A stretch of DNA of 43,141 nt from JABWBR01 sp036741235 (GCA_036741235.1 DAINSQ010000018.1:1-43141); one strand, 5' to 3'. Positions 1 to 8,151 are shown, numbered from the stretch's first letter. Made by a program: numbers and translations. Notes: generated from the letters alone by a model not told the origin.

Positions 1-2
1 CT

Positions 3-515
3 GCCGATAACACCGCAGCAACTGAAACGACTGCGCCCACCGAAGCTGAAATGGGTAAACGGGGCGAGTATCTCTCCAACATCCTGGGTTGTGACGACTG
101 TCATACGCCCAAAAAGATGACGCCGCAGGGCCCCGTGCCCGACCTGGAGCGCCGCTTTATGGGGCACCCCGCCGATGAGCCGTTTGCTGCCGCCGACAAA
201 AAAGAGATGATCCAGTCGCAGTTTGTCGCTGTATTCAGCCCGGGTATGACCGCCGCCGCAGGCCCCTGGGGCGTATCCTATGCCGCCAATATCACCCCCG
301 ACGACACCGGTATCGGCGCCTGGACGGAAGCGCAGTTTATAAAGGCTATCCGCGAAGGCAAAAGCAAAGGCATGGACAATACCCGCCCAATATTGCCGCC
401 GATGCCCTGGCCTAGCTACAAGAATATGACCGATGAAGACCTCAAGGCGCTTTTCGCCTATTTGAAAACGGTGAAGCCGATCAATAACGCGGTTCCGAAT
501 CCTCAATCCCTGTAA
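3..515 (+). CDS. Cytochrome c family protein, 3' part (5' end outside window)
   Basis: The reading frame is open from the left edge, so this is the C-terminal part of a longer gene; the ATG at 51 is internal. One CxxCH heme-binding motif is visible (CDDCH, about residue 30 of the visible part). Near the C-terminus PPMPWPSYKNM could supply the axial Met, followed by a helix typical of class I cytochromes c. The visible N-terminus is rich in Ala, Thr and Glu and looks like the linker after a lipoprotein or signal anchor. The likely role is periplasmic electron transfer; the partner is unknown. The last codons and stop fall in sequence related to the 103-bp repeat that follows. Confidence 0.85.
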   Translation, partial: ADNTAATETTAPTEAEMGKRGEYLSNILGCDDCHTPKKMTPQGPVPDLERRFMGHPADEPFAAADKKEMIQSQFVAVFSPGMTAAAGPWGVSYAANITPDDTGIGAWTEAQFIKAIREGKSKGMDNTRPILPPMPWPSYKNMTDEDLKALFAYLKTVKPINNAVPNPQSL

Positions 516-713
516 AAGACACGGATTTGAGGGTGGGAGTGTGAGAGGGAGAGAGGGAGAGATGCCATTTGTTCCCACCCTCCCACTCTCCCACTCTCCC
601 ACCCTCAAATCCCTTTAAAAGATACGGATTTGAGGGTGGGAGTGTGAGAGGGAGAGAGGGAGAGATGCCATTTGTTCCCACCCTCCCACCCTCCCACTCT
701 CCCACCCTCCTAA
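501..713. repeat. 103-bp GA/TC-rich tandem repeat with internal hairpins
   Basis: Copy 1 runs 521-623 and copy 2 runs 624 to about 713, offset 103 bp and nearly identical over the first 67 bases. A partial earlier copy (501-520) overlaps the stop codon of the cytochrome gene. Each copy has a GA-rich left half and a TC-rich right half; in copy 1 the 17-base arms 523-539 and 596-612 are perfect inverted repeats. The ORFs read through it on both strands are low-complexity artefacts. A related GA-rich repeat is at 40397-40436. Confidence 0.9.
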
Positions 714-728
714 ACTTTGTCATCAACA

Positions 729-1247
729 ATGAGAAACCTTCTCCTCAACCTTGCCGTCAGCCTCGACGGTTACATCGAAGATCGCAACGGCGGTTTTGAT
801 TGGTGTTTTACCGATCAGGATTACGGTATGGGCGAATTCTTTCAACGTATTGATGCCGTATTTTACGGCAGAAAGTCGTTTGAACTGGTACAATCGATGG
901 GCGATGAAGCCGGTATTCCGGCGCTCCAGGCATATGTTTTTTCAAATACGCTCAATGAGGCGCCACCAAATACTATTCTGGTGAGAGGCGACAACCTGGT
1001 CGACGAAGTGGGACGAATCAAGGCCCTACCTGGCAAAGATATCTGGTTATTTGGCGGCGCCGGGCTCATAGAATCGCTACTGCCTATGGGCCTTGTCGAC
1101 GAGTTGTCGCTGGCAGTACATCCGATACTGCTGGGAGGCGGTACGCCGTTGTTTCCCCAATTTGACAATCGTATACCACTTAAGTTATTGAGTGCCCAGG
1201 TATATGATTCGGGCTTGGTGATGATGAGGTATGAGGTGACGGGGTAA
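729..1247 (+). CDS. Dihydrofolate reductase / RibD C-terminal-like reductase
   Basis: A 172-residue protein of the RibD C-terminal (DHFR-like) family, similar in layout to YyaP/YwjB-type proteins: NLAVSLDGYIED at the N-terminus, FYGRKSFE in the middle, then the glycine-rich nucleotide-binding stretch WLFGGAGLIESLL and HPILLGGGTPLFP. Members bind NADPH, but the substrate of this stand-alone subgroup is usually unknown, so no pathway is assigned. I chose the ATG at 729 rather than the in-frame TTG at 717 because the TTG lies inside a probable -7 box (TAAACTTTG, 711-719). The gene stands alone between the repeat and the nucleotidase gene. Confidence 0.85.
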   Translation: MRNLLLNLAVSLDGYIEDRNGGFDWCFTDQDYGMGEFFQRIDAVFYGRKSFELVQSMGDEAGIPALQAYVFSNTLNEAPPNTILVRGDNLVDEVGRIKALPGKDIWLFGGAGLIESLLPMGLVDELSLAVHPILLGGGTPLFPQFDNRIPLKLLSAQVYDSGLVMMRYEVTG

Positions 1248-1318
1248 CTGGGGGCATATCTTCGCCGTGCATCAAATTTTGGCGGGCAATTATTAACTTG
1301 CCGTCAAATTTCAACCTC

Positions 1319-2854
1319 ATGCGAACTTATCGTCATCTTTGGATACTGCTTGTCGTAGCAGTTTTGAGTGCTTGCCAAACGGCCCGCAAGGCTGCCCAGC
1401 CAATAGAATTTACCATTCTGCAATACAACGACGTTTATGAAATAGCCCCCCTGGAGGGCGGCAAATCGGGGGGATTGGCCCGGGTGGCTACCGTCGAAAA
1501 GGAGTTGCTTCGCGAAAACCCCAATACTATCTCTATTTTAGCCGGCGATTTCCTAAGCCCTTCGGTATTGGCCAACCTCAAAATGTCCAACGGCGAACGC
1601 ATCTCGGGGCTGCAAATGGTAGAAACCCTGAACGCCGCCGGACTTGACTACGCCACCTTCGGCAATCACGAATTTGACCTCAAGGATCCCGGGGTGCTTC
1701 AAAACCGCATCAACCAGAGCAAATTCAAATACATCACCTGCAATGCCATGCGCAAGGCGGGCGATCAGATCAAACCTTTTCAGCAGCAAATTGACGGCCA
1801 ACTGCGCGACGTGCCCAAATACGTCGTTCATGAGTTCAGCAATGCCGCCGGCGCTAAAGTGCGCGTGGGACTCACCGGCGTCGTTTTGCCTTTTAACAAA
1901 CAAGAATACGTGTCGTACGCACCCGTAACGGCATCCATAAAACAAGCCCTCGCCGACTTGCAATCGCAGGCCGATGTAAATGTTGCTATTACCCACCTCG
2001 CCATCGACCAGGATAAAGAGTTGGCGGCAGAAGTGCCCGGCTTCGCCCTGTTTATCGGCGGCCACGACCACACCAACATGAAATATCAGGTGGGAAATAC
2101 AGCGATCACCAAAGCCGACGCCAACGTCAAAACAGTTTACATCCACCGCTTTACCTATTATCCCAAAACCAAAAAAACGGTACTCAACTCGACACTCAAA
2201 AAAATTGACGATACCATTGCCGATGACCCCGCTACAAAGGCAGTAGTGGAAAAGTGGCAAAGCGACGCCTTCAAAATCATGGAAGAACAGGGGTACAAAC
2301 CCCAGCGGAAAGTGATGGAAGCCAGGACAAAACTGGAATGCACCGAATACAAAGTGCGTTCGCAGCAAACCAACATGGGCGCCCTGACCCTCCAGGGCTT
2401 TGAAACGGTGATCCCCGGCGCCGATGCCTACCTGCTCAACAGCGGTTCGATGCGCCTCGACGACGACATCGTGGGCACACTCACCGAATACGATATTTTG
2501 CGCACCTTTCCTTTCGGCGGCCCGGTCGCTACCATGCAATTGCCCGGCGAAACGCTAGCCCGCGTATTGCAGGCCGGCCTCGTAACGAATGTTACCGAAG
2601 GCGGTTATATGCAAGTACGTCACATAGAACAACGCGACGGCCAGTGGTGGATCAAAGGAGAGGTACTGAAAAATGAAAAAATCTATACAATCGTACTTCC
2701 CGATTTTGTGGCTGCCGGAAAAGAGGCCAATCTTGGCTTTTTGAAAGATTTTGCTTCTTCGCAAAAGCCAAATTTTAACGTCAATAATGCGACGGTGCGC
2801 AATGATATCCGGGATATCGCCATCTATTACATGGGTCAATTGGGAACATACTGA
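1319..2854 (+). CDS. 5'-nucleotidase/metallophosphatase lipoprotein (UshA-like)
   Basis: A 511-residue exported protein with a lipoprotein signal (VAVLSAC, Cys19). The metallophosphatase domain follows with ILQYNDVYEI, LAGDFLSPS, FGNHEFD, ITHLAID and IGGHDHT, then the C-terminal 5'-nucleotidase domain (about 330-511). Motif I reads D-V-Y where classical enzymes have D-x-H; the NDVY form occurs in a known subgroup, so activity may be kept. The likely role is periplasmic hydrolysis of nucleotides or other phosphoesters. The ATG at 1319 puts the signal peptide at the N-terminus; the upstream in-frame TTG at 1298 does not look like a start. Confidence 0.88.
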   Translation: MRTYRHLWILLVVAVLSACQTARKAAQPIEFTILQYNDVYEIAPLEGGKSGGLARVATVEKELLRENPNTISILAGDFLSPSVLANLKMSNGERISGLQMVETLNAAGLDYATFGNHEFDLKDPGVLQNRINQSKFKYITCNAMRKAGDQIKPFQQQIDGQLRDVPKYVVHEFSNAAGAKVRVGLTGVVLPFNKQEYVSYAPVTASIKQALADLQSQADVNVAITHLAIDQDKELAAEVPGFALFIGGHDHTNMKYQVGNTAITKADANVKTVYIHRFTYYPKTKKTVLNSTLKKIDDTIADDPATKAVVEKWQSDAFKIMEEQGYKPQRKVMEARTKLECTEYKVRSQQTNMGALTLQGFETVIPGADAYLLNSGSMRLDDDIVGTLTEYDILRTFPFGGPVATMQLPGETLARVLQAGLVTNVTEGGYMQVRHIEQRDGQWWIKGEVLKNEKIYTIVLPDFVAAGKEANLGFLKDFASSQKPNFNVNNATVRNDIRDIAIYYMGQLGTY

Positions 2855-2874
2855 TAACTTAGCGTCCGTTTTGT

Positions 2875-2882
2875 TATCTTTG
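2875..2882 (+). promoter_or_regulatory. -7 promoter box TATCTTTG
   Basis: An exact match to the Bacteroidota -7 consensus TAnnTTTG, 10 nt before the ATG at 2893, so the mRNA would have almost no leader. No clear -33 TTTG is seen at the usual distance. Confidence 0.55.
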
Positions 2883-2892
2883 CCCCCGATTC

Positions 2893-3246
2893 ATGGAACA
2901 CTGGGAACAAGACTTTGAATGGGTACAGCTACGGCATCGCCTGAAGGAACGCTTCAACAGGGATGCCCTGCCTGATTTGAATGCCGTGTTATTCCTCATC
3001 GGTATTCAGGAGCTGGGCTTTGTAAAAAACGCATTTACAAAAGAAGAAAAACAAGACCTGATGCACATTGCCGTCTGCCGCCTGCTCAGCGACGAGGGAT
3101 ACTATGAGTTTATCGGCCGCGATGCCGACGGCTGGCCCCATTGGCGCGCTATACGACCTTTTAGCACAAAGGGCTTGGAAGATCAGGAACAGTTTTTAAT
3201 TGCAAAAATTATAGCCTATTTCAAAACTGAAGTAGAGGGACTTTGA
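2893..3246 (+). CDS. Hypothetical protein, 117 aa
   Basis: I do not recognise this family. The product is soluble, mixed-charge and mostly helical in appearance, with no signal peptide or membrane segment. It is rich in Trp and aromatics (MEHWEQDFEW; GWPHWRAIRPF) and has a central helical stretch ending in AVCRLLSDEGYYEFIG. It has its own -7 box 10 nt upstream and lies 28 nt before a cyclophilin gene on the same strand, so the two could be co-transcribed. Coding character is good (codon use like its neighbours, no overlap), so I treat it as real. Confidence 0.75.
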   Translation: MEHWEQDFEWVQLRHRLKERFNRDALPDLNAVLFLIGIQELGFVKNAFTKEEKQDLMHIAVCRLLSDEGYYEFIGRDADGWPHWRAIRPFSTKGLEDQEQFLIAKIIAYFKTEVEGL

Positions 3247-3274
3247 CTACGCCAAATCAATTAAAACACAGCAT

Positions 3275-3922
3275 ATGACCAGACTTTCTACCCTGGCAAT
3301 CGCCGTAATCGCCCTTAGTTTTGCTGTTGCCGCCTGTCAAACCGATGACCATACCTACGCGCTTATCGAAACGGAATTTGGCAACATGAAGGTGATGTTG
3401 TACAACACCACGCCTAAACACCGCGACAATTTTATCAAACTCGCAACAGAAGGTTACTACGATAGCCTGCTTTTTCACCGCGTTATCAACGGCTTTATGA
3501 TCCAGGGAGGCGACCCCGATTCGCGCAATGCTACCCCCGGCCAAATGCTGGGTATGGGCGGCCCCGAATACAAAATCGACCCGGAAATCGGCGCACCTCA
3601 CCTGCGAGGCGCCCTGGCTGCCGCCCGCGACAACAACCCGCTGAAGCAATCTTCAGGGTCGCAGTTTTATATTGTGCAAGGCCAGGTAGTAAATGACGAT
3701 TACCTGAATTCCATCGAACAACAAAAAGGCATTAAATATTCGCCCGAACAACGCAAGCTATATAAAGAAGAAGGCGGAGCGCCTTTCCTCGACAACGATT
3801 ATACCGTCTTTGGAGAGGTGGTGGAAGGTATTGAAGTCATCAACAAAATTACTGCCCTGCCCACCGATGCCAATGATCGCCCACAACAGGATATCAGGAT
3901 GAAAATCAAGATTTTGAACTGA
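3275..3922 (+). CDS. Peptidyl-prolyl cis-trans isomerase, cyclophilin-type lipoprotein
   Basis: A 215-residue lipoprotein (FAVAAC, Cys21) with a complete cyclophilin domain. The active-site segment FHRVINGFMIQGGD (67-80) contains the catalytic Arg69, and SSGSQFYIVQG and YTVFGEVVEG follow. A helical insertion of about 30 residues between the QFYIVQG and YTVFG strands is charged and shared with the next gene. The likely role is catalysing proline isomerisation in proteins folding in the periplasm. It is tandem with, and clearly paralogous to, the gene at 4009; together they look like a local duplication. Confidence 0.92.
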   Translation: MTRLSTLAIAVIALSFAVAACQTDDHTYALIETEFGNMKVMLYNTTPKHRDNFIKLATEGYYDSLLFHRVINGFMIQGGDPDSRNATPGQMLGMGGPEYKIDPEIGAPHLRGALAAARDNNPLKQSSGSQFYIVQGQVVNDDYLNSIEQQKGIKYSPEQRKLYKEEGGAPFLDNDYTVFGEVVEGIEVINKITALPTDANDRPQQDIRMKIKILN

Positions 3923-3930
3923 TGTTGTTT

Positions 3931-4002
3931 GGTTGTAGGTTGTAAGTTATAGGTTAGATAAACCTACAACCTACAACCTACAACTTACAACTTACAACCT
4001 AC
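3931..4002. repeat. AACCTAC heptamer array with inverted arm
   Basis: Six consecutive heptamers occupy 3961-4002 (three AACCTAC, two AACTTAC, one AACCTAC). The preceding 3931-3955 is the same repeat in inverse orientation (GGTTGTA units), so an imperfect 24-25 bp stem with a 5-nt loop can form. The array ends 6 nt before the ATG of the next gene, where a ribosome binding site would normally lie. Confidence 0.9.
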
Positions 4003-4008
4003 ACGCTG

Positions 4009-4896
4009 ATGAAATATTGTAAAATACTACCCATCATTGCAATCGCAGTCCTGTTTGGCGCCTGTTCGCGGCCGATAGCCCAGTTTACGCACTCGGGCGG
4101 CAATAAAGCGCCTTCGCTGGTTCAATTTACCAACAAATCGGAAAAAGCCGAAACCTTCGAATGGGATTTCGGGGATGGCAATACGTCGAAAGAAGCTTCT
4201 CCGACGCACCGCTATATGTCATCGGGCAACTATACGGTGAAGCTCAAGGCGATGAAAGACAACAAGGTGCGCGTCAAAGAACACCGCCTGTTCATAGAAC
4301 CGCCAAGCCGTTGTCTGGTAGACATCGAAACCGAGTTTGGCCACATGTTGGTCGAATTATACGATGTGACGCCCAAACACCAGGAAAATTTCATCAAGCT
4401 GGTTGACCAGGGCTTCTACGATAGCCTGATGTTCCATCGCGTGATTGAAGGTTTTATGATTCAAGGCGGCGATCCCGACTCCAAGCGCGCCAAACCCGGC
4501 CAGCAATTGGGCGTGGGAGGCCCCGGCTATACTATTCCCGCCGAGTTTGTAGATACGCTGGTGCATATCAAAGGCGCATTGGCCGCCGCTCGCCAAGGCG
4601 ACCAGGTGAACCCGCAGAAGCGTTCCTCCGGCTCGCAGTTTTACATCGTACAGGGCCGCCCGCTTACCGCCGCCCAACTCGACCTGTTGGAAGCGCAAAA
4701 AAATATTCGCTACAGCACTGCACAAAGAGAGATATACCTTAAATCGGGCGGAACACCCTTCCTCGATAAGGAGTACACCGTTTTTGGCAGGATAGTAGAA
4801 GGGCTGGATGTACTCGACCAGATCGCCGCATCCAAAGTCGACTCATTTGACCGCCCCAAAAAGGACGTGCGAATGAAAATGAAAGTGATCAGATAA
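4009..4896 (+). CDS. PKD-domain plus cyclophilin fusion lipoprotein
   Basis: A 295-residue lipoprotein (FGAC, Cys19). Residues about 34-96 form a PKD domain with the hallmark WDFGDG (52-57) and GNYTVKLKA. Residues about 100-295 form a cyclophilin domain with FHRVIEGFMIQGGDPDS, SSGSQFYIVQG and YTVFGRIVEG. The catalytic domain resembles that of the preceding gene throughout, including the charged insertion, so this copy appears to have gained the PKD module. PKD domains usually mediate protein or glycan contact, so the isomerase may be tethered to a surface or periplasmic partner; that is inference. It lies 9 nt before the glucokinase gene. Confidence 0.9.
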   Translation: MKYCKILPIIAIAVLFGACSRPIAQFTHSGGNKAPSLVQFTNKSEKAETFEWDFGDGNTSKEASPTHRYMSSGNYTVKLKAMKDNKVRVKEHRLFIEPPSRCLVDIETEFGHMLVELYDVTPKHQENFIKLVDQGFYDSLMFHRVIEGFMIQGGDPDSKRAKPGQQLGVGGPGYTIPAEFVDTLVHIKGALAAARQGDQVNPQKRSSGSQFYIVQGRPLTAAQLDLLEAQKNIRYSTAQREIYLKSGGTPFLDKEYTVFGRIVEGLDVLDQIAASKVDSFDRPKKDVRMKMKVIR

Positions 4897-4905
4897 ACAC
4901 ATACT

Positions 4906-5661
4906 ATGGAGCATCACATCGTTTTGGGGATTGATATTGGAGGTTCGGGAATTAAAGGATCGCTTGTTGACATCCGCACGGGGGAAATGCAGGGCGAACG
5001 CCTGCGATTGGCCACGCCGCAACCCGCTACTCCCGAAGCCGTAGCCGATACCTTTGCCCAACTGGTGGAGATGCACCAATGGAAGGGACTGGTAGGCTGC
5101 GGTTTTCCGGCTATTGTAAAAAATAATGTAGCGCTCACTGCTGCTAATGTTGATAAAAGCTGGGTCGGCGTCAATATCGCCGACGCCCTGCAACGCAGTT
5201 CAGGCTGCCAGGTGGTGGCCGTCAACGACGCCGATGCCGCCGGCATGGCCATTATGCGCTATGGCATCGGCAAAGGAGAATTAGGCGTAGTATTGATTGT
5301 GACCATCGGCACAGGTATTGGTTCGGCGCTGTTTTACAATAGCCAATTGGTGCCCAATACAGAGCTGGGGCATGTGATTTTGCACAATATGCCTGCTGAA
5401 CACTACGCCGCCGACTCGGTGCGAAAGCGCCAGGAATTGTCGTGGGAAGATTGGGGCGCCCGGCTCAGCGAATACCTGCGCCACCTGGAGCGCATCATGT
5501 CGCCCGACCTGTTTATTCTGGGCGGCGGGGTGAGCAAGCAATTTGAAGAATACGCCGCTTTTATCAAAGTGGATACGCCGGTAAAAGCCGCGCGCCTGCA
5601 AAATAACGCCGGAGCTATAGGCGCCGCCTATTATGCCTGGCAACAAACGCAGTTGTTATGA
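4906..5661 (+). CDS. ppgK: Polyphosphate glucokinase (ROK family)
   Basis: A 251-residue ROK-family sugar kinase. The N-terminal phosphate-binding motif is GIDIGGSGIKGSLVD, the catalytic Asp is probably in AVNDADAAGMA, and VTIGTGIGSALF is the adenosine/phosphate loop. Length and the GTGIGSA motif match polyphosphate-dependent glucokinases, which phosphorylate glucose with polyphosphate or ATP. The zinc-binding cysteine cluster of longer ROK proteins is absent, as is usual in this subgroup. The stop codon overlaps the next start in an ATGA arrangement (5658-5661), implying translational coupling with the sulfurtransferase. Confidence 0.85.
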   Translation: MEHHIVLGIDIGGSGIKGSLVDIRTGEMQGERLRLATPQPATPEAVADTFAQLVEMHQWKGLVGCGFPAIVKNNVALTAANVDKSWVGVNIADALQRSSGCQVVAVNDADAAGMAIMRYGIGKGELGVVLIVTIGTGIGSALFYNSQLVPNTELGHVILHNMPAEHYAADSVRKRQELSWEDWGARLSEYLRHLERIMSPDLFILGGGVSKQFEEYAAFIKVDTPVKAARLQNNAGAIGAAYYAWQQTQLL

Positions 5662-6411
5662 ACCCATCGCCGCTGATTAGCGCCGCCGATTTGATGGCCC
5701 ATCTGGATGATCCCAATTGGCTGGTTGTAGATTGCCGCTTTTCGCTGGCAGATACGGAGCGGGGTCGCCGCGAATATAGCCGTTCGCACATTCCCGGCGC
5801 TGTTTATGCCCATATAGACGAAGACCTCTCCTCGCCGGTCGTACCCGGCGTCACGGGGCGCCATCCGCTACCCGACCCGATAGCCCTGGCCGTCCAACTC
5901 AGCAATTGGGGGGCGAACTCCGATACAATGATTATAGCCTACGACGACGCGGGCGGCGCTCACGCTTCCCGCCTCTGGTGGCTACTGGGCTGGCTGGGCC
6001 ACGATCTCGCCGCCGTACTCGACGGCGGCTGGCAGGCCTGGCAGGCCGCGGGCTACCCCGAAACGGACACTGTGCCGCAACGCAGCCAAAGGGTGTTCCA
6101 ACCCCATCCACGCTCCGAACGCTTAGTGAACGCCGATTTTGTAAAGGCCAATAACCACAATTCCGACTATATTATCGCCGACTCCCGCGACCCACAGCGC
6201 TACGCCGGCCTCAACGAAACCATCGACCCCGTTGCCGGCCATATTCCCGGCGCGGTGAACGTCCCCTATATGGCCAACCTCCAGCCTGATGGCCACTTCC
6301 AGAACCCCGATATACTGCGGCAACGCTTTGAAAAACTGCTGGACGGAAAAGACGGCGAGCATACGGTTTTTTACTGCGGATCGGGCGTCACCGCCTGCCA
6401 CAATATACTGG
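5658..6411 (+). CDS. Sulfurtransferase, two-domain rhodanese (3' end lost in gap)
   Basis: A tandem-rhodanese sulfurtransferase of the SseA/thiosulfate sulfurtransferase type, 251 residues visible. The first, non-catalytic domain carries VVDCRFSLAD and GRREYSRSHIPGAVYAHID. The second has DSRDPQRYAG, GHIPGAVNVPY and the active-site loop YCGSGVTAC with the catalytic Cys, the loop form found in mercaptopyruvate-type enzymes. The sequence runs into Ns just after that loop, so perhaps 25-35 residues are missing. The start overlaps the glucokinase stop by 4 nt. The residues read across the Ns are not real. Confidence 0.9.
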
Positions 6412-6421
6412 NNNNNNNNNN
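6412..6421. other. Assembly gap (10 Ns)
   Basis: Ten unresolved bases break the sulfurtransferase gene. The frame after the gap does not continue the protein, so the true missing length is probably more than 10 bases and the join is a scaffold link. Confidence 0.95.
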
Positions 6422-6453
6422 AGAGGGGGAGAATTTAATAATACAGAGAGACG

Positions 6454-7206
6454 ATGATTAGACATTTGCCAAACGCCATCACTTTATTCAACCTCTTCTG
6501 CGGTTGTTGTGCCGTAGTGAGCATACTCGGGGGTGACTTACTGACGGGAGTGGGGTGGCTTGCGGCGGGAGCGGTGGCCGATTTTGCCGACGGGGCGGCA
6601 GCGCGGGCGCTCAAAGTGCAATCGCCCTTGGGCGTACAACTCGATTCGCTGGCGGATATGGTATCTTTTGGCGTTGCGCCGGGGGCAATACTTTTCATGA
6701 TGCTCAGCCAGGTTTTTATGCCCGGCGGACCGGCCTGGCAGGCTTTTCCGGGGCAGGCAGCGGTATTCGAGGCGCCTCCGTGGCAGGCATATCCCGGTTT
6801 TGTTTTGACGGTTTTTTCAGGGCTTCGCCTGGCCAAATTCAATATTGATACCAGGCAGACAAAGCATTTCCTCGGTTTGCCCACACCGGCTTGCACCATT
6901 TTGGCGGCGGGATTGGCGCTTGCCGCGCACTTCGATAGCTTCGGGCTCGGCGGCGTATTGCTCCAGCCGTGGCTCTTATATGTGCTGATTGCCTTATTGA
7001 GCGGCTTGCTGGTATCCGAAATACCCATGTTCAGCCTTAAAATCAGTCCGCTGCGCTGGAAAGGCAACGAGATAAAGCTTATTTTTGCAGCGGTAAGCCT
7101 GTTGCTGTTTTTCGTCCTGGGATGGGCGGCGCCGGCGGCGGTCATACTGCTTTACATACTCGTCAACATTATTATTTACTTCACATCCGGAAAGACAACC
7201 GCATGA
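6454..7206 (+). CDS. pssA: CDP-diacylglycerol-serine O-phosphatidyltransferase
   Basis: A 250-residue membrane enzyme that makes phosphatidylserine from CDP-diacylglycerol and serine, the precursor of phosphatidylethanolamine. The N-terminus RHLPNAITLFNLFCGC is typical of the PssA subgroup. The CDP-alcohol phosphatidyltransferase motif is complete: DG-x2-AR (DGAAAR) followed by G-x3-D-x3-D (GVQLDSLAD). Several hydrophobic segments follow. The stop overlaps the purS start (ATGA, 7203-7206). The promoter may be lost in the gap upstream. Confidence 0.9.
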   Translation: MIRHLPNAITLFNLFCGCCAVVSILGGDLLTGVGWLAAGAVADFADGAAARALKVQSPLGVQLDSLADMVSFGVAPGAILFMMLSQVFMPGGPAWQAFPGQAAVFEAPPWQAYPGFVLTVFSGLRLAKFNIDTRQTKHFLGLPTPACTILAAGLALAAHFDSFGLGGVLLQPWLLYVLIALLSGLLVSEIPMFSLKISPLRWKGNEIKLIFAAVSLLLFFVLGWAAPAAVILLYILVNIIIYFTSGKTTA

Positions 7207-7454
7207 ACTTCCTAGCTGAAATAAACATTATGCCGCACAAAGAACTGCTGGACCCGCAGGGCAGAGCGGTGGCCAATAACATGAAAAACATCGATCTGAC
7301 CGGGATTTCCGATATCCGCATCGGCAAGCACATCGTCATGCAGTTGGAAGCCGGATCGGAGGCGGAAGCCAGAGAAAAGGTAGAAACCGCTTGCCGCAAA
7401 TTGCTGGCCAACCTCATCATGGAGACCTTCCACTATGAGGTAAAAGCCCTCTAA
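7203..7454 (+). CDS. purS: Phosphoribosylformylglycinamidine synthase subunit PurS
   Basis: An 83-residue protein matching PurS, the small bridging subunit of the three-part FGAM synthase of purine synthesis. Family features are the opening beta-strand then LDPQGRAV, ISDIRIGKHI, and a C-terminal KLLANLIMETFHYEV. It starts inside the last codon of pssA and ends 11 nt before rsmI, so the three are probably one operon. purL and purQ are not in the window. The start at 7203 is preferred to the longer upstream frame, which lies inside pssA. Confidence 0.88.
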   Translation: MNFLAEINIMPHKELLDPQGRAVANNMKNIDLTGISDIRIGKHIVMQLEAGSEAEAREKVETACRKLLANLIMETFHYEVKAL

Positions 7455-7465
7455 GGCGCTGTGCG

Positions 7466-8131
7466 ATGCTGTACCTGGTACCAACGCCCATCGGCAACCT
7501 CGAAGACATAACCCTTCGGGCCATTCGGATACTCAAAGAAGTTGATCTGGTATTAGCCGAAGACACGCGCACTTCCAAAAAATTACTCACCCACTACGGC
7601 ATTGCTACGCCCTTGCGATCGTATCATGCGCACAATGAACACGCTACGGTGACTTCGTTGGCAGCGCAATTGCAAGGCGGCGCCAACATGGCGTTGGTCA
7701 CTGATGCCGGCACGCCGGGCATCTCCGATCCCGGTTTTTTGCTGGTGCGCGCCTGCGTGCAGTCGGGCGTGCGGGTGGAGTGCCTGCCGGGCGCCACGGC
7801 TTTTGTACCTGCCCTGGCGGCCTCGGGTTTGCCCTGCGACCGCTTTCATTTCGAAGGGTTTTTGCCGCACAAAAAGGGCCGGCAGACCAGGCTGCAATAC
7901 CTGGCGTCGTTGCCGAATACCTTTGTACTATACGAGTCGCCCAACCGGCTTGTCAAATGCCTGGAACAACTCATTGAACACTGCGGCCCTGAACGCCCCG
8001 CCTGCGTAGCACGCGAGTTGAGTAAATTGCACGAAGACCTCCGTACCGATACGCTTGAAGCCATTTTGCACTACTACCGGCAGAAAGATGCGGTGAAAGG
8101 AGAGGTGGTTATTGTGGTGGGGGGGAAGTGA
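7466..8131 (+). CDS. rsmI: 16S rRNA 2'-O-ribose C1402 methyltransferase
   Basis: A 221-residue SAM-dependent methyltransferase of the tetrapyrrole-methylase fold. It modifies the ribose of C1402 in 16S rRNA. The family signatures are clear: LVPTPIGNLEDITLRA at the N-terminus, AEDTRTSKKLL, VTDAGTPGISDPG and CLPGATAFVPAL. It is shorter than the E. coli enzyme (about 286 residues), lacking the C-terminal extension, as is common in this phylum. It is last in the pssA-purS-rsmI run and converges on a minus-strand gene 20 nt away. Confidence 0.93.
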   Translation: MLYLVPTPIGNLEDITLRAIRILKEVDLVLAEDTRTSKKLLTHYGIATPLRSYHAHNEHATVTSLAAQLQGGANMALVTDAGTPGISDPGFLLVRACVQSGVRVECLPGATAFVPALAASGLPCDRFHFEGFLPHKKGRQTRLQYLASLPNTFVLYESPNRLVKCLEQLIEHCGPERPACVARELSKLHEDLRTDTLEAILHYYRQKDAVKGEVVIVVGGK

Positions 8132-8151
8132 TCTAATATGGTTATTTAGTT

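Noticed and set aside
521..713. CRISPR array
   Set aside because: Only two long units without unique spacers and with internal inverted halves; no cas genes are present.
481..799. ORFs of 76-82 codons through the GA/TC-rich repeat
   Set aside because: They translate the repeat itself (runs of Pro/Ser/Leu or Gly/Glu/Arg), differ only by strand and frame, and have no start signal.
1553..2539. Antisense ORF of 328 codons over the 5'-nucleotidase gene
   Set aside because: It is a shadow of the sense gene, whose metallophosphatase motifs are unmistakable; the antisense translation is low-complexity and Gly/Phe/Val-rich.
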